From NCBI RefSeq assembly GCF_012848475.1, contig NZ_CP051666.1, positions 271,501 to 335,500 of the forward strand: a stretch of 64,000 nucleotides of DNA, in the 5' to 3' direction. This stretch comes from Marinobacterium sp. LSUCC0821. GTDB lineage: Bacteria; Pseudomonadota; Gammaproteobacteria; Pseudomonadales; Balneatricaceae. The notes beneath the pieces were generated by a model, which worked only from the letters and a program-made list of their open reading frames with translations, made no database searches and was not told the origin of the DNA. The translations under genes were made by a program, and so were the position numbers. This document shows, one piece after another, positions 45,781 to 53,905 of the stretch (its first letter is position 1; each line of letters opens with the position of its first letter).

Positions 45781-46959
45781 ATGGCATTTGTTCCTCAAAT
45801 TCAGGTACGCGCGACCTATATGCGTGGCGGTACATCTAAGGGTGTGTTCTTCAATTTGAAGGACCTTCCAGAAGCTTGTCAGGTAGCGGGTGAAGCGCGT
45901 GATAAGTTGTTGATGCGTGTTATCGGATCACCAGATCCATACGGTGCTCAGATCGATGGCATGGGTGGGGCGACCTCATCTACATCGAAGACAGTCATTG
46001 TCTCTAAGAGCACGCAGCCTGGTCACGATGTTGATTACCTGTTTGGTCAGGTGGCGATCGATCGTCCATTTATGGATTGGTCGGGTAACTGTGGCAACTT
46101 GTCAGCTGCTATTGGTCCATATGCGATTCATGAAGGGCTCATCGACCCAGCAAAGATTCCTGAAAACGGTATCTGCGAAGTAAAAATTTGGCAGGCAAAC
46201 ATTAAGAAGACCATCATCGGTAAAGTTCAGATCACTAACGGTCAGGTACAAGAGACCGGTGACTTCGAGCTAGATGGTGTGACTTTCCCTGCTGCTGAGA
46301 TTGAAGTCTCGTTCATGGATCCAGCCGATGGTGAAGGCTCAATGTTCCCAACGGGTAATCTAGTAGATGATCTAGATGTTCCAGGTGTGGGTACGTTTAA
46401 AGCGACGATGATTAACTCGGGTATCCCAACCATCTTCCTAAATGCTGAAGAGATTGGATACGAGGGTACAGAGCTTCGTGAAGCGATCAATAACGACCCT
46501 ACAGCGCTTGCACGCTTTGAAACCATGCGTGCTTATGGTGCATTGAAAATGGGTCTGATCACCGATCTTAAAGAGGCTGAGACGCGTCAGCATACGCCTA
46601 AGATTGCGTTTGTTTCACCACCTAAAAACTACACAGCATCAAGTGGCAAAGCGATCACAACCGATGATGTGGATGTTCTTGTTCGTGCCCTCTCTATGGG
46701 TAAACTACACCACGCGATGATGGGTACAGCGGCAGTAGCTATTGCTACAGCAGCAGCTGTTCCTGGTACGCTGGTTAACCTTGCTGCAGGTGGCGGCGAG
46801 CGAGAAGCTGTTCGCTTTGGACACCCATCGGGCACTTTACGTGTCGGTGCTAAAGCAGAAGAGGTGAATGGTGAGTGGACAGCTAAAGCTGCCATCATGA
46901 GCCGCAGTGCGCGTCTTCTGATGACAGGGTTTGTACACGTTCCTGGTGATACCTTCTAA
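45781..46959 (+). CDS. prpF: AcnD-accessory isomerase PrpF
   Basis: A 392-residue diaminopimelate-epimerase-fold protein of the PrpF family. PrpF isomerises the product of AcnD to the cis-aconitate form that aconitase can hydrate. Seen: VRATYMRGGTSKGVFF, MGGATSSTSKTVIVSKS, DWSGNCGNLSAAIGPYAI and FGHPSGTLRVGAKAE. The ATG has GGAGAG upstream. It is separated from acnD by 180 bases of palindromic DNA. No prpD follows, as AcnD replaces it. Confidence 0.95.
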   Translation: MAFVPQIQVRATYMRGGTSKGVFFNLKDLPEACQVAGEARDKLLMRVIGSPDPYGAQIDGMGGATSSTSKTVIVSKSTQPGHDVDYLFGQVAIDRPFMDWSGNCGNLSAAIGPYAIHEGLIDPAKIPENGICEVKIWQANIKKTIIGKVQITNGQVQETGDFELDGVTFPAAEIEVSFMDPADGEGSMFPTGNLVDDLDVPGVGTFKATMINSGIPTIFLNAEEIGYEGTELREAINNDPTALARFETMRAYGALKMGLITDLKEAETRQHTPKIAFVSPPKNYTASSGKAITTDDVDVLVRALSMGKLHHAMMGTAAVAIATAAAVPGTLVNLAAGGGEREAVRFGHPSGTLRVGAKAEEVNGEWTAKAAIMSRSARLLMTGFVHVPGDTF

Positions 46960-46972
46960 GCATCGCCCAGAT

Positions 46973-47016
46973 CGGGGTCAGAGTAGTCTTATTAGACTAC
47001 TCTGACCCCGGTTTTT
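46973..47016. terminator. 17-pair perfect hairpin between prpF and the marR gene
   Basis: Arms of 17 bases (CGGGGTCAGAGTAGTCT and complement) around TATT, followed by GTTTTTT. It can end prpF transcription. The GGGGTCAGAGT/ACTCTGACCCC core also resembles REP-type palindromes seen scattered in many proteobacteria, so it may be both. Confidence 0.85.
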
Positions 47017-47495
47017 TACACCAGTTTCTGTTCCATCTGGCTAAGGTTAGCCATCAGCTTGTGCATAGTCTGCGTAAAAGCTTCTAGCTCCGCTTCATCT
47101 ATCCCTTTTGTCATCCCGGTATTGCGTACAATCACTGTCTTCAAAAAGCGTTCGTGTAATTCCCAGCCTGCTTCACTTAATGACCAGCGTTTCTGTTTAC
47201 CTTTCGGGGACTCAGTCACTCCTACCAGAAAGCCCGCGTCAGCCAGTTTAGTGATTGCACGGCTTGCAGCAGCTTTATCGATAGATATAAGGGCGCATAC
47301 TTCCACAGCCTTTTGGTGAGGCCGATAAGCAATAGAGGCGAGTACTCGCATCTCAACATGGCCAAAGCCAAACTGGCTGAGATACTGATTTGAGGAGATG
47401 CTGGTGATTTTGTTGCTGACAACAGATAGAAGGTGTTGGGGATAACACTCAAAATCGAGTACGTCTCGGTTATCTTGATTTAGCGTAATCTTCAT
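47016..47495 (-). CDS. MarR-family transcriptional regulator
   Basis: A 159-residue MarR-type regulator. The winged helix-turn-helix lies at about residues 50-115 (FGHVEMRVLASIAYRPH, then VCALISIDKAAASRAITKLADAGFL split in the middle, and a wing with SPKGKQKRWSLSEAG). MarR proteins usually respond to aromatic or other small ligands. It lies downstream of the PhyH-type gene on the same strand (about 90 bases), so it likely controls the neighbouring dioxygenase/hydrolase genes. Confidence 0.9.
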   Translation of the reverse strand: MKITLNQDNRDVLDFECYPQHLLSVVSNKITSISSNQYLSQFGFGHVEMRVLASIAYRPHQKAVEVCALISIDKAAASRAITKLADAGFLVGVTESPKGKQKRWSLSEAGWELHERFLKTVIVRNTGMTKGIDEAELEAFTQTMHKLMANLSQMEQKLV

Positions 47496-47585
47496 GCGTC
47501 CCCTTCAAAATCTATCCATGAATAGTGGCAGGGTAAGCAGCAGAAATTGATATGTCAACTTTTGCTGCCCTAGCTTGATTTTGTT

Positions 47586-48410
47586 CTAGTAAAACCTTGG
47601 AAAAATAGCGTTATCTGAAGGTGATTCTCCAGCTTTGGCTCTTACTTCAGCAGGATTTACGCTGGGGTCTGTGCCAGGGCGAGGGTCCCATATCGCATCA
47701 TCGCCAAGCCAGCGAGTAGAGATTGCATAGCGATCTTGAGTTGAAGAGCTATTGCCGGGCGCACCGTGAAGCGTCCAGGCTGAGAATAGTAGGGCATCTC
47801 CAGGCTCTAAGTCGTTTCCAACAATATCAAAACTACTGCGATCTGATTCAATATCAGGGCATGGGATACCTTCACCTGTGCCAGTCCATGAGTTCACTTT
47901 CGCACCTGAACTGCCAAAGGCCTCTGGTAGGTAAAATTGCTCAGTCTTATGGGAACCCCTAACAAACTCCAAGCCACTCCCTTCGACGGTGACGGGTGTT
48001 AGAGCAAGCCAAATAGAGGCGATCTGTTTCCCCCTAAATGGCCAGTAGGGTACATCTTGATGCCATGGGGTGGGAGTGCTGGTATCTCGCTTTTTGACGA
48101 GTAGGTGGTCGAAATAGAAACGCGCACTTTGACTCTGCATAGCTTGAGCTGCAAGACGAGCACAGCCGGATTGGCTGATGTAGTCGTAGATGACATCAGA
48201 GTTACGCCATAGGTATCTATCTGTAAACATGCGGCCCGTCTCTTTACCGGGATTGCCGTCATTCGAAAGTGTGCTTGGGCTGTTAAGCTGCTTATCTGCA
48301 AATTCAATAAGTGTGCCGATCCAAGAGGGGTCTACGGCATTTTTAACAAGCACCACACCATCTTGTTGGTAGCTCTCAATCTCTGCAGGGGTAAGGTCGC
48401 GCTGATACAT
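47586..48410 (-). CDS. Phytanoyl-CoA dioxygenase (PhyH) family protein
   Basis: A 274-residue Fe(II)/2-oxoglutarate dioxygenase of the PhyH family. The iron site is H-x-D in TPWHQDVPYWPF (about residue 117) with the distal His in WTLHGAPGNSS; the 2-oxoglutarate arginine follows in DRYAISTRWLGDD. The N-terminus LTPAEIESYQQDGVVLVKNAV is typical for the family. Substrate unknown. It is divergent from an alpha/beta hydrolase gene across a promoter region with an inverted repeat. It does not look like the ectoine hydroxylase EctD. Confidence 0.88.
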   Translation of the reverse strand: MYQRDLTPAEIESYQQDGVVLVKNAVDPSWIGTLIEFADKQLNSPSTLSNDGNPGKETGRMFTDRYLWRNSDVIYDYISQSGCARLAAQAMQSQSARFYFDHLLVKKRDTSTPTPWHQDVPYWPFRGKQIASIWLALTPVTVEGSGLEFVRGSHKTEQFYLPEAFGSSGAKVNSWTGTGEGIPCPDIESDRSSFDIVGNDLEPGDALLFSAWTLHGAPGNSSSTQDRYAISTRWLGDDAIWDPRPGTDPSVNPAEVRAKAGESPSDNAIFPRFY

Positions 48411-48487
48411 AGAACATCTCTGTAACTGTTATTTTTATTGCTCCTACTCTATTCAATAGCGCTGTGTAATAAAACTCTTTATTCTCG

Positions 48488-48527
48488 ATCAGGTATATTG
48501 CATCAATATTGAATATCTATACCTGAT
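48488..48527. promoter_or_regulatory. Inverted repeat in the divergent dioxygenase/hydrolase promoter region
   Basis: Perfect ten-base arms ATCAGGTATA (48488-48497) and TATACCTGAT (48518-48527), extendable to 12 of 13 bases, with 20 bases between them. Inside lies a smaller palindrome ATATTG-CAT-CAATAT (48495-48509). The arms are three helical turns apart. A likely operator for the adjacent MarR protein or another regulator. Confidence 0.55.
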
Positions 48528-48543
48528 TGAGTTTGAGGGATTT

Positions 48544-49251
48544 ATGGGCTCTACCGTTGTTTTAATTCCAGGTCTTATCTGCAACGAATTGGCTTGGGAT
48601 GATGTTGCTAATCTATTGAGTGACATGGGTGTTGATGTCGTTATTGCTGATGTTTCAGAGCCCAATACAATCACAGCTATGGCGCAGAGCGTTCTAGATT
48701 CTGTTTCGGATGATTTGATACCGTTGGGTCACTCTATGGGAGGGCGAGTAGCCCTTGAGATGGTGCGTTTAGCTCCAGAGCGAATTAAAGGACTTGGACT
48801 GATTGCCACGGGTGCTCATCCACTTGCTGAGGGTGAGACTGAGAAGCGTGAATCTGTGATTGAGCTGGCTAATGAGCAGGGTATGCATGTTCTGGTGGAG
48901 AAGTGGTTGCCGCCTATGGTTGCGAAGGGTTTCCCTGAAGAGGAACCTGTACGCTACAAAAACCTCTTTGATAGCTGTGTGAGTGCAGGTGAAGAGCAGC
49001 ACGAACGACAAATTAGAGCACTGGTTAATCGTCCTAATGCAGTGCCACTGTTAGCTGAGATTAATACCCCCACGATTCTTATTGCTGGTGAAGAGGATGC
49101 TTGGAGCACGCCACAACAACACGCAGATATGGAATCAAAAATGGTGAAGGCTCAAACTAAACTTGTAGTTCTGAATACCGGCCATTTTGTTCAGTACGAA
49201 GCGCCAGAACTATTTGCCCAGACTATTTCAGGTTGGTTGGATACGCTATAA
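48544..49251 (+). CDS. Alpha/beta hydrolase
   Basis: A 235-residue small alpha/beta hydrolase: VVLIPGLICNELAWDDV, nucleophile elbow PLGHSMGGRVAL (Ser about 63), an acid in LIAGEEDAWSTPQQHADM and the histidine in LNTGHFVQYEAPE. Similar to short esterase/lactonase-type hydrolases. The GAGG before the ATG is well placed. It is followed by the TauD-family dioxygenase gene after about 150 bases on the same strand, suggesting joint action. Confidence 0.87.
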   Translation: MGSTVVLIPGLICNELAWDDVANLLSDMGVDVVIADVSEPNTITAMAQSVLDSVSDDLIPLGHSMGGRVALEMVRLAPERIKGLGLIATGAHPLAEGETEKRESVIELANEQGMHVLVEKWLPPMVAKGFPEEEPVRYKNLFDSCVSAGEEQHERQIRALVNRPNAVPLLAEINTPTILIAGEEDAWSTPQQHADMESKMVKAQTKLVVLNTGHFVQYEAPELFAQTISGWLDTL

Positions 49252-49404
49252 CTACATTTTGCTAGATGGAATACATAAGTCCTATGTATTTCTGTGCGGT
49301 TTTATAGATAATATTTTAACTATATTTCTTTTTTTGAGTCGTTATCGGTCCCTGAAACGATTCACATAACTATTTATAAAAAGTCCGCTGTTTAGGAAGT
49401 TAAT

Positions 49405-50379
49405 ATGTCCGTTATTTATGGAAAGAAAATCGATGTCCCAGCCGCATGGAAAGGCAAGGATATTAAAAACGATGACTCTTGGATCTATCACTGGTCTGAT
49501 GAGCAGATCGCTATCCTTGAGAAGGGTCTTGCTGCAGTTAAAGCGAAAGGACTGACCTGTCCAGACTTCACCAAAGAGGACTTCCCGATCACTGAACTGG
49601 CTGATGCAATCAACCACTTCAATACAGAGCTAGAGGACGGCAAAGGCTTTATTCTAATTCGCGGGCTACCGATGGAACGTTACACCGACGAAGAGGCTGC
49701 AATTCTCTACTATGGTCTTGGTCTTCACATGGGTACGCCTGTATCTCAGAACATCAAAGGTGACATGCTAGGTCATGTGCGTGATGTAGGTGCTGCTGAT
49801 CCGAAGAGCGTGCGTGTTTATGAGACTAGCGAGTACCTTCCATACCACGCTGATATGTCGGATGTGGTTGGTCTGCTAAGTCTTCGTAAAGCGAAATCGG
49901 GTGGTTTGAGCAGTATCTCTAGCGCTATGACACTCTTTAATGAGATTTTTGAAAATCATAAAGAGTACCTAGGTCTTTTGCACCGCCACTTCCTGATGGA
50001 GCACATCAATAACGGAAGTGCTGGTCCAACTCCAATCTTCAGTTACTACAAAGGTAAACTGAGCGCGATGCATCTGCGTCAGTACATTGAGATTGCGCAG
50101 AACAAAGCAGGGTTGCCGCTATCTCCAGTTGAGGTAGAAGCTTTCGACCTTGTTGATTCAATTCTGAATGACCCAGATATTCGCCTCGATATGATGATGG
50201 AGCCGGGCGATATTCAGTTCTGTAACAACTACACTATTTTCCACTCTCGTACTGGTTTTGAAGACTACCCAGAACCGGAGCGTAAGCGTCATCTCTACCG
50301 CCTATGGCTTAAAATGCCTAACGCGCGTGAGTGTGCTGATGACTTCCCAGGTAAGGATGGTATTGCTAAGCGCGATTAA
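49405..50379 (+). CDS. TauD/TfdA-family Fe(II)/2-oxoglutarate dioxygenase
   Basis: A 324-residue TauD/TfdA-type oxygenase. Seen: GFILIRGLPMERYTDEEAAILYYGLGLHMGTPVSQ (split around residue 80-115), the iron pair in LPYHADMSDVVGL (H-x-D, about residue 149), the distal histidine in NNYTIFHSRTGFED and the 2-oxoglutarate arginine in RHLYRLWLKMPN. This arrangement resembles the gamma-butyrobetaine/TfdA relatives that act on small acids or betaines; the substrate is unknown. AGGAAG precedes the ATG. A second short hairpin spans its stop codon at 50365-50387. Confidence 0.9.
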   Translation: MSVIYGKKIDVPAAWKGKDIKNDDSWIYHWSDEQIAILEKGLAAVKAKGLTCPDFTKEDFPITELADAINHFNTELEDGKGFILIRGLPMERYTDEEAAILYYGLGLHMGTPVSQNIKGDMLGHVRDVGAADPKSVRVYETSEYLPYHADMSDVVGLLSLRKAKSGGLSSISSAMTLFNEIFENHKEYLGLLHRHFLMEHINNGSAGPTPIFSYYKGKLSAMHLRQYIEIAQNKAGLPLSPVEVEAFDLVDSILNDPDIRLDMMMEPGDIQFCNNYTIFHSRTGFEDYPEPERKRHLYRLWLKMPNARECADDFPGKDGIAKRD

Positions 50380-50387
50380 CGCTTAGC
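50365..50387 (+). other. Hairpin across the TauD-family gene stop codon
   Basis: GCTAAGCG-CGATTAA-CGCTTAGC, eight perfect pairs with the TAA stop in the loop. Lies just before the bidirectional terminator; probably a 3' stabilising stem. Confidence 0.5.
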
Positions 50388-50397
50388 TTTAACAGAC

Positions 50398-50426
50398 AAA
50401 AAAGGAGATCAATTGATCTCCTTTTT
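50398..50426. terminator. Bidirectional intrinsic terminator
   Basis: AAAAAAGGAGATC-AATT-GATCTCCTTTTT between converging genes, with A and T tracts on both sides. Confidence 0.92.
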
Positions 50427-50441
50427 ACGTTTAAGCGCTGA

Positions 50442-51509
50442 TTATCGCTTAGGCAGAATATCCTTTAGTGCGTTGTCCATATCTATCAGGCAGCTCTCGG
50501 TTGCTTCCCAATCGATACAGGCATCAGTCACTGAAACACCGTATTTAAGCTCGCTTAGATCGGCAGGAATCGACTGGTTGCCCCAGTGAATGTTCGATTC
50601 GATCATCAGGCCTACAATAGAGCGGTTGCCTTGCACGATCTGGTGCGTCGCATCTTTAGCAACAAGAGGCTGACGACCTGGATCTTTGCTTGAGTTAGCG
50701 TGGCTACAGTCAATCATGATGTTCTCAGGAAGCTTAGCCTTCGCAAGTGCCTGCTCAGTGAGGCTTACGCTTACGGTATCGTAGTTAGGACGACCGGCAC
50801 CGCCACGCAGTACTACGTGACCATACTTATTACCGCGAGTACGCACTACAGACACCTGACCATCGGCGTTGATACCTAAGAAGCTGTGTGGGTGGCTTAC
50901 CGACTGCATCGCATTGATTGCAACATCTAGGCTGCCATCTGTACCATTTTTGAAACCGACAGCACCTGAAAGGCCTGAAGACATTTCACGGTGGGTCTGT
51001 GATTCAGTTGTACGTGCACCAATCGCAGACCAACTGATAAGGTCCTGCATGTACTGTGGAGAGATTGGGTCCAGTGCTTCTGTTGCTAGTGGTAGTCCCA
51101 TCTCGGCAAGATCTAGAAGCAGTTTGCGACCAATCTTGAGACCCTCTTCAATCTCAAAGCTATCATTCATGTGAGGGTCGTTGATAAGACCTTTCCAGCC
51201 GACGGTGGTGCGTGGCTTCTCAAAGTAGACTCGCATCACAAGGTATAGGCTATCTTTCACCTGCTCTTGTAGCTTAAGAAGGCGACGACCATACTCAATA
51301 GCAGCTTCAGGATCATGAATTGAACATGGGCCTACCACGATAAAAAGACGTGGGTCTTCGCGCTTGAGAATGCGTTTAATCGTATCACGGCCATTCATAA
51401 CACTCGTTGCTGCTTTATCTGAAAGAGGTAGATGATCTTTCAGGGCATCAGGAGTGATGAGCGGGGTGTTAGATTCAATATTTAGATCGTCTATGCGAGT
51501 ATCAAACAT
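50442..51509 (-). CDS. 3-deoxy-7-phosphoheptulonate synthase, class I (AroFGH type)
   Basis: First enzyme of the shikimate pathway, 355 residues. Seen: FIVVGPCSIHDPEAAIEYGRRL split (the PEP/E4P entrance), RVYFEKPRTTVGWKGLIND, LATEALDPISPQY, IGARTTESQTHREMSSGLS, GFKNGTDGS and DCSHANSSKDPGRQ. It resembles E. coli AroF/AroG over its whole length. Which aromatic amino acid inhibits it cannot be read reliably. No other aro gene adjoins it. Confidence 0.94.
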   Translation of the reverse strand: MFDTRIDDLNIESNTPLITPDALKDHLPLSDKAATSVMNGRDTIKRILKREDPRLFIVVGPCSIHDPEAAIEYGRRLLKLQEQVKDSLYLVMRVYFEKPRTTVGWKGLINDPHMNDSFEIEEGLKIGRKLLLDLAEMGLPLATEALDPISPQYMQDLISWSAIGARTTESQTHREMSSGLSGAVGFKNGTDGSLDVAINAMQSVSHPHSFLGINADGQVSVVRTRGNKYGHVVLRGGAGRPNYDTVSVSLTEQALAKAKLPENIMIDCSHANSSKDPGRQPLVAKDATHQIVQGNRSIVGLMIESNIHWGNQSIPADLSELKYGVSVTDACIDWEATESCLIDMDNALKDILPKR

Positions 51510-51696
51510 AATGTCTTACCGAGAAATAAACTGCTGTAGAGGCGTCTTTTTAGCACATGCACAAAAGCGTGCAAGGTGAGAAACTACAAATTGATAGCAG
51601 AATAGTGATCTAATAGCAGGAAAACCGGATAATAGCTGTTATTGAGATACTTATATCGCATCTAAAGCTTTAGATACGTTTTAAAGAGAGGTTAAT

Positions 51697-53496
51697 TTGT
51701 TACTGTTTCAGCGCTTAATTTTCGTATTTACGCTTCTGATCGTGTCGGTCACAGCAAGTCACGCCTCAATTTTTGGTGGTGCTGATGATGAGCCTTTGGA
51801 TGTCGATCAGGCGTTTAAGTTTAGTGCATTACAACAGAGCGACTCCCAGGTTCTCCTAAATTGGGATATCGCTGAGCGCTACTACCTCTACCAAAACCGT
51901 ATCGAGATTACCTTGCCTGAAGGGTTGGAGCTTATCTCGCGCAGCGATTCAAACACCGACACCAAAGATGACCCCGTATTTGGCAAGGTAGAGGTGTTTC
52001 ATAATGTGGCTCGTGTTGAGCTACAGCTCGCTCGTAGGGATGCTCAGATACCTGCTGACGCTACAGTAAACCTTAGCTACCAAGGGTGTTGGGAAGGGGG
52101 GATCTGCTATCCGCCGGTTAGTGCGCAGTTTTCTCTGACTGATCTTGCGGTTAAATCTGCACTTGTAGCAAAGCAAACTGTTCAATCAACACCTGTAGCT
52201 GCAAGTGAGCAGGATCTCTACTTTGCGACCTTTGCTAACTCATCATTAGCCGCTCTGCTTGGGATTTTCTTCCTTGCTGGATTGGCCCTATCCCTCACAC
52301 CCTGTGTGTTCCCGATGATTCCAATTCTGTCAGGAATTATTGCAGGGCAGGGGCATAGAGCGAATACGCGTCACGGCTTTACTCTCTCAGTTATCTACGT
52401 GTTGGCGATGGCGCTGACCTATACAATCGCCGGTGTCATTGCTGGTCTGTTTGGTGCGAATTTACAGGCTGCTCTTCAGGCACCTGCGGTTATTGTTATT
52501 TTCAGCCTAATTTTTGTAGCTCTGTCATTCTCGATGTTTGGCTACTATGAGTTGCAGATGCCGAGCAGCGTCCAAACCTGGCTGACGCGTAATAGCGATA
52601 AGCAGCAGGGCGGAACCTACGCTGGCGTAGCGATCATGGGCTTTCTATCGGCATTGATTGTAGGGCCTTGCATGGCAGCCCCTCTTGCAGGCGCTCTGAT
52701 CTACATAGGCCAAACAGGGGATCCGGTGTTAGGTGGTGCTGCGCTCTTTGTGATGTCTTTGGGTATGGGCGTACCGCTTATATTGATTGGAACCTCTGCT
52801 GCTAAATTGATGCCGCGTGCTGGTGGTTGGATGGAGACAGTCAAAGCGGGCTTCGGTGTGATGTTGCTGCTAATGGCTGTTTGGATGCTGGATCGTATCG
52901 TGCCTGTTCAGGTCACTATGGGACTGGTTGCTCTGGTATTAATCGTTACTGCGGTTTTCATGGGTGTGTTGGAGTTTCATGCTCCAGAAGTGCACTCCAT
53001 GCGTAAAGTAGGTAAGGGTGTTGGAATTATCTTCCTCATCTACGGTGCCTCTCTGGCAGTGGGTGTATTTGCCGGTAGCAGTAGTCTTCTATACCCACTC
53101 AAAGGGGGGATTGGCGGCGCTGCAGTTGCAGAAGATAAACTCCAGTTTAATACCGTGACTACGGTAGCAGGTTTAGATTCTCAGTTGGCAGAAGCCAAAG
53201 CACAACAGCGTGCTGTGATGTTGGACTTTTACGCTGATTGGTGTGTCTCTTGTAAAGAGTTAGATTATGTCACTTTTGCTGACCAAGAGGTGCGTGACCG
53301 TTTAGGTCAGATGCGATTGATAAAAGTAGATGTCACTGCAAATGATGAAGAGTCTGCTAAATTGAATAAACGGTTCGAAGTTTTAGGGCCGCCGACATTG
53401 ATCTTTTATGATGGACAAGGTATCTATCATAAGGAGTTAACCCTAGTAGGTGTTCCACAGCCGGAGCAACTACTAACGATGCTAAACCGACTCTAA
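51697..53496 (+). CDS. dsbD: Thiol:disulfide interchange protein DsbD
   Basis: Carries electrons from cytoplasmic thioredoxin to the periplasm; 599 residues from a TTG with AGAGG upstream. Order: signal peptide, N-terminal immunoglobulin-like domain with its cysteine pair (GCWEGGICYPPV, about residue 131), eight-helix membrane domain with cysteines in SLTPCVFPMIP and IVGPCMAAPLAG, and C-terminal thioredoxin domain with YADWCVSCKELD (about residue 513). All six redox cysteines are present. It is followed 26 bases on by a c-type cytochrome gene, consistent with its role in cytochrome c maturation. Confidence 0.95.
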   Translation: MLLFQRLIFVFTLLIVSVTASHASIFGGADDEPLDVDQAFKFSALQQSDSQVLLNWDIAERYYLYQNRIEITLPEGLELISRSDSNTDTKDDPVFGKVEVFHNVARVELQLARRDAQIPADATVNLSYQGCWEGGICYPPVSAQFSLTDLAVKSALVAKQTVQSTPVAASEQDLYFATFANSSLAALLGIFFLAGLALSLTPCVFPMIPILSGIIAGQGHRANTRHGFTLSVIYVLAMALTYTIAGVIAGLFGANLQAALQAPAVIVIFSLIFVALSFSMFGYYELQMPSSVQTWLTRNSDKQQGGTYAGVAIMGFLSALIVGPCMAAPLAGALIYIGQTGDPVLGGAALFVMSLGMGVPLILIGTSAAKLMPRAGGWMETVKAGFGVMLLLMAVWMLDRIVPVQVTMGLVALVLIVTAVFMGVLEFHAPEVHSMRKVGKGVGIIFLIYGASLAVGVFAGSSSLLYPLKGGIGGAAVAEDKLQFNTVTTVAGLDSQLAEAKAQQRAVMLDFYADWCVSCKELDYVTFADQEVRDRLGQMRLIKVDVTANDEESAKLNKRFEVLGPPTLIFYDGQGIYHKELTLVGVPQPEQLLTMLNRL

Positions 53497-53522
53497 ATTC
53501 CTTGAGTCTTAGGAGTGTAATA

Positions 53523-53846
53523 ATGAAAAAAATAGCACTAATCGCAACGCTGTTAGTATCTCCATTAGCGCTAGCTTCTGGCGACCCTGAGAGTGGCCAA
53601 GATCTGTATGACAATACAGAGTTCTCACGCTCAATTAACGGTGAGATGCGTGATGATGTCACCTGTGCAACCTGTCACCAGCCATCGTTCTATACGCGCA
53701 AAGATCGCCTGGCAAGTAGCTTTAAAAATCTCGAGCAGGCTTGGGTGCAAGGGTGTAATGACACTATGAATGTGGGTTGGTTCCCAGAGGAGGTGACTGA
53801 TGTCGCAACCTACCTCAACAGAAAGTACTACCACTTTGATGAGTAA
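53523..53846 (+). CDS. Small periplasmic c-type cytochrome-like protein
   Basis: A 107-residue protein with a clear signal peptide (MKKIALIATLLVSPLALA) and one heme-binding motif CATCH near residue 52. The TMNVGWFPEEV region supplies a possible distal methionine, and the end VATYLNRKYYHF is typical of the last helix of cytochrome c. The ATG at 53523 follows AGGAG. It is probably cotranscribed with dsbD. Redox partner unknown. Confidence 0.85.
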   Translation: MKKIALIATLLVSPLALASGDPESGQDLYDNTEFSRSINGEMRDDVTCATCHQPSFYTRKDRLASSFKNLEQAWVQGCNDTMNVGWFPEEVTDVATYLNRKYYHFDE

Positions 53847-53854
53847 TTAAAACC

Positions 53855-53883
53855 AAAAAAAACCAGCATAAGCTGGTTTTTTT
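53855..53883. terminator. Bidirectional intrinsic terminator
   Basis: AACCAGC-ATAA-GCTGGTT flanked by A8 and T7 tracts, between the cytochrome gene and the convergent proS. Confidence 0.92.
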
Positions 53884-53905
53884 ATCTTTGAAATTCGCGT
53901 CGCGA

